Below, one piece after another: positions 4,640 through 6,063 of a DNA stretch of 6,063 nt. Origin of the DNA: Endomicrobium sp. (GTDB lineage: Bacteria; Elusimicrobiota; Endomicrobiia; Endomicrobiales; Endomicrobiaceae). Numbering within the stretch: the stretch's first letter is position 1; the number at the start of each line of letters is the position of its first letter. The position numbers were made by a program, and so were the translations under genes. The DNA is taken from positions 1 through 6,063 of the forward strand of contig JAISRM010000263.1 in the NCBI GenBank assembly GCA_031273645.1. The letters are read 5' to 3'. The notes under the pieces are model-generated. The model saw only the letters and a list, made by a program, of their open reading frames with translations, had not been told where the DNA came from and did no database searches.

Positions 4640-4927
4640 ATGGCAAAACTGAAAACAGGAAGACACACGTCGGCTCTTAAGGAAGCAAGAAAAACAAAAA
4701 AAAGAACCGAAAGGAATATATCGGTTAAAAGTAAAATAAAAACTTCGGTTAAAAGAGTTGAAGCGGCGGTAAAGAAAAACGACGCAAAACTTGCTCAAGA
4801 ACAGCTAAACATTGCTTTTTCCCAATGGGACAAAGCCGCAAAAAGAAACATAATTCACAAGAAAGCCTCGTCAAACCAGAAAGCAAGGCTTGCAAAAAAA
4901 GTGGCTGCTCTTTCAAATCCAAAATAA
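4640..4927 (+). CDS. rpsT: 30S ribosomal protein S20
   Basis: A 95-residue, strongly basic, helical protein that binds 16S rRNA and helps early assembly of the 30S subunit. Characteristic S20 segments are RNISVKSKIKTSVKRVEAAV at 25-44 and WDKAAKRNIIHKKASSNQKA at 63-82, with LAKKVAAL following. The length is a few residues above the usual of about 88. GGAGG at 4624-4628 lies 11 nt before the ATG. It has its own promoter and a strong terminator, so it is transcribed alone. It is divergent from lemA and convergent with holA. In Bacillus and relatives holA lies directly upstream of rpsT in the same direction; here the two are still close but face each other across 0.9 kb of repeats. Confidence 0.97.
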   Translation: MAKLKTGRHTSALKEARKTKKRTERNISVKSKIKTSVKRVEAAVKKNDAKLAQEQLNIAFSQWDKAAKRNIIHKKASSNQKARLAKKVAALSNPK

Positions 4928-4943
4928 AATCCATAGAAACAAA

Positions 4944-4975
4944 GCCTCCTGCATAATTGCGGGAGGCTTTTTTTT
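4944..4975 (+). terminator. Intrinsic terminator of rpsT
   Basis: GCCTCCTGC (4944-4952) pairs with GCGGGAGGC (4959-4967), a 9-bp stem with one T-G wobble around ATAATT, followed by eight Ts. It starts 17 nt after the rpsT stop. Confidence 0.95.
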
Positions 4976-4987
4976 ATTGCCATGAAA

Positions 4988-5022
4988 CTGCGCAGCAGGC
5001 TTCGCCTGTTTTATGAAACACG
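4988..5022 (+). repeat. Partial E module after rpsT
   Basis: CTGCGCAGCAGG leads into CAGGC-TTC-GCCTG (4996-5008) followed by TTTTATG. It lies just after the true rpsT terminator and points the same way. The CGCAGCA lead-in echoes the F modules at 208 and 2118. Confidence 0.65.
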
Positions 5023-5023
5023 A

Positions 5024-5099
5024 CCTCTAACATTTTTTCTTTGAAAGACGCAATGTAAAAAGAATTTTTTAGTAAACGTGGATTCCCGCTTTCGCGGGA
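5024..5099 (+). repeat. B module copy 5, truncated at both ends
   Basis: It begins mid-module at CTCTAACAT, continues through GACGCAATGTAAAAAGAA and TTTTTTAGTAAACGTGG, and ends in a hairpin cut to CCCGCTTTCGCGGGAC. The left inverted repeat is missing and the right one lacks AATG. Confidence 0.7.
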
Positions 5100-5126
5100 C
5101 AGGCTTCGCCTGTTTTGTTTGTGTCT
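5100..5126 (+). repeat. Short E module
   Basis: CAGGC-TTC-GCCTG (5100-5112), then TTTTGTTTGTGTCT. Here the second hairpin of the module is missing, so the first is joined directly to the TTTTGTTTG tail. Confidence 0.65.
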
Positions 5127-5197
5127 GTCATTCCCGCGTTTTTAATATTATTTCTTCCTAAGCAGCCTGCACCCGAATGTCTTTATCGGGTGGGAAT
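5127..5197 (+). repeat. D module copy 5 (71 bp)
   Basis: GTCATTCCCGCG to GTGGGAAT with TTCTTCCTAAGCAGCCTGC inside and the stem ACCCGA...TCGGGT. It shares its right half-hairpin with the following B module, as in copies 1 and 2. Confidence 0.8.
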
Positions 5198-5302
5198 CCA
5201 TTTTTAATATTAATATAGTTTCTAACACTATTCCTTTTAAAGACACAATGTAAAAAAAATTTTTTAGTAAACTTGCAGACTTCGTCTGTTTTGTCTGTGT
5301 AT
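5192..5302 (+). repeat. B module copy 6 ending in an E module
   Basis: From GGGAATCCATTTTTAATA through TCTAACACTATTCC, GACACAATG and TTTTTTAGTAAAC, then a switch to TTGCAGAC-TTC-GTCTG (hairpin 5276-5288) and TTTTGTCTGTGTAT. The right hairpin end of B is replaced by the E module at the AGTAAAC/TTGCAG junction. The same junction occurs at about 2466. Confidence 0.7.
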
Positions 5303-5423
5303 GTCATTCCCATGAAAATGGGAATCCATTTTTAAAATATAGTTGTTAACATTATTTCTTTGAAAGACGCAATGTAAAAAGAATTTTTTAGTAAACGTGG
5401 ATTCCCGCTTTCGCGGGAATGAC
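5303..5423 (+). repeat. B module copy 7 (121 bp)
   Basis: The left end is GTCATTCCCATGAAAATGGG (AT variant) and the right end CCCGCTTTCGCGGGAATGAC (GC variant). The interior is 5 bp shorter, around TTTTTAAAATATAGTTG. Its right hairpin is also the first unit of the tandem array. Confidence 0.8.
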
Positions 5424-5762
5424 AAACTTAAAGGCAGACGAAGTCTGTCCCGCTTTTGCGGGAATGACAAACTTAAAAGCAGACGAAGTCTGTCCCGCTT
5501 TCGCGGGAATGACAAACTCAAAGGCAGACGAAGTCTGTCCCGCTTTCGCGGGAATGACAAACTTAAAAGCAGACAAAGTCTGTCCCGCTTTCGCGGGAAT
5601 GACAAACTTAAAAGCAGACGAAGTCTGTCCCGCTTTCGTGGGAATGACAAACTTAAAAGCAGACGAAGTCTGTCCCGCTTTCGCGGGAATGACAAACTCA
5701 AAGGCAGACGAAGTCTGTCCCGCTTTCGCGGGAATGACAAACTTAAAAGCAGACGAAGTCTG
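5404..5762. repeat. Eight-copy tandem array of a 45-bp double-hairpin unit
   Basis: Units start at 5404, 5449, 5494, 5539, 5584, 5629, 5674 and 5719; the last lacks its final T. Each has the hairpin CCCGC-TTTC-GCGGG, AATGAC, a linker AAACTTAAA(A/G)G, then the hairpin CAGAC-GAA-GTCTG and T. Variants: loop TTTT in unit 2, CAGACAAAGTCTG in unit 4, GTGGG in unit 6. Units 3 and 7 share a CTCAAAGG linker. Since 45 is divisible by 3, long frames stay open on both strands, but their repeated VIPAKAG-type peptides are not convincing proteins. Confidence 0.95.
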
Positions 5763-5843
5763 ACAAACTAAAAAAAAACGATAGTTTTCCAATAGAGACG
5801 TTCGAGTATTAAGCTGTTGCTCGGGGATATGTTAACAATTAAA
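5763..5843. other. Unique sequence between array and holA
   Basis: About 80 bp without module matches. It contains a run of nine As at 5770-5778, which is a T-run downstream of holA on the minus strand. I found no convincing stem in front of that run, so a terminator is possible but not supported. Confidence 0.4.
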
Positions 5844-6063
5844 TTATTTGCACATAAACAAAATAAATTTTTCCAAGACAATGCCTTCCGGCGTTACGCC
5901 TTTTAACGACATATCGGCCCTTAAAGCCGCTTTAAGCGAATTTTTAAGTTTTGACAAGGAGTGTTTTTTGAGGTTTGCAAAAAAAGAAGCCGCAAAAAAA
6001 GGGTGTATTCCAAGCGCCTTTGCAACTTCGTCTTGTGGTATTCTGCTTTCTTCAATCATACTT
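5844..6063 (-). CDS. holA: DNA polymerase III delta subunit, C-terminal end (partial)
   Basis: The last 72 or so residues of a minus-strand gene that continues beyond the right edge; the codon before the first visible Met is an open Ser codon, so that Met is internal. The delta subunit is part of the clamp loader that places the sliding clamp on primed DNA. The visible part fits its C-terminal helical collar domain: IPQDEVAKALGIHPFFAASF, then KKHSLSKLKNSLKAAL and ADMSLKGVTPEGIVLEKFIL. The pattern of A..LGIHPF....., a helix, then AD..LK......LE..I is the usual HolA ending. The catalytic neighbours and N-terminal domain are not visible. It converges with rpsT. The call rests on a short region, so the family is likely rather than certain. 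Confidence 0.8.
   Translation of the reverse strand, partial: SMIEESRIPQDEVAKALGIHPFFAASFFANLKKHSLSKLKNSLKAALRADMSLKGVTPEGIVLEKFILFMCK

Noticed and set aside
4571..4934. Minus-strand open frames opposite rpsT
   Set aside because: They are antisense shadows of a clear S20 gene; Phe- and Cys-rich compositions reflect the Lys codons of rpsT read backwards.
5404..5762. CRISPR array
   Set aside because: The whole 45-bp unit is repeated; there are no unique spacers and no cas genes nearby.
5264..5792. Long open frames on both strands over the 45-bp array
   Set aside because: They are open only because the unit length is a multiple of three. All frames give repeated VIPAKAG, SFPRKR or RFRGND peptides, the well-known artefacts of ATTCCC hairpin repeats, and none has a ribosome binding site or recognisable domain.

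Overview
The window is an AT-rich bacterial chromosomal segment with six protein-coding genes, all of ordinary housekeeping or widespread families, separated by three unusually long intergenic regions (about 1.2 kb, 0.8 kb and 0.9 kb) that are almost entirely built from short palindromic repeats. The genes use clear AGGAG-type ribosome binding sites and sigma70-like promoters. Nothing in the sequence fixes the species. Low GC, A-rich codon choice and masses of hairpin repeats whose translation gives the tell-tale VIPAKAG / SFPRKRES peptides would fit a host-associated or otherwise repeat-rich Gram-negative lineage; Elusimicrobiota (Endomicrobium-like) is my low-confidence guess.

Layout: 1-1222 holds a left-edge terminator-like hairpin, then a repeat mosaic that includes a roughly 300-bp tandem duplication. 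1223-2112 is a two-gene plus-strand operon: a secreted DUF192 protein, then a GatB/YqeY-domain protein, joined by an ATGA overlap. 2113-2893 is a second repeat mosaic. 2894-4493 is a two-gene minus-strand operon: lemA, then a GIDE-type membrane protein carrying a canonical EF-hand loop. 4494-4639 is a divergent promoter region. 4640-4927 is rpsT (ribosomal protein S20) with a textbook terminator. 4977-5843 is a third repeat mosaic ending in eight copies of a 45-bp tandem unit. 5844-6063 is the 3' end of holA (DNA polymerase III delta subunit) on the minus strand, running off the window.

The repeats resolve into modules that recur in different orders and orientations. Module B is about 126 bp with 26-bp terminal inverted repeats, each of which is itself a hairpin (ATTCCC...GGGAAT), so it is MITE-like. 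Module D is 71-72 bp and looks like an insertion into the loop of that same hairpin. Module E is about 60 bp and carries triloop hairpins of the CAGGC-TTC-GCCTG type followed by T-runs, resembling intrinsic terminators. Hairpin stems differ between copies by paired changes. The E hairpins next to all four visible gene 3' ends are oriented as terminators for those genes. These letters are my own labels; I do not recognise the modules as a named family.

The most interesting material is the modular hairpin system and its 45-bp array, the possible use of the E hairpins as terminators, the EF-hand inside the LemA-linked GIDE protein, and a promoter that would start the DUF192 mRNA at or next to its start codon. 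No defence system, CRISPR array, transposase, tRNA or rRNA was seen.
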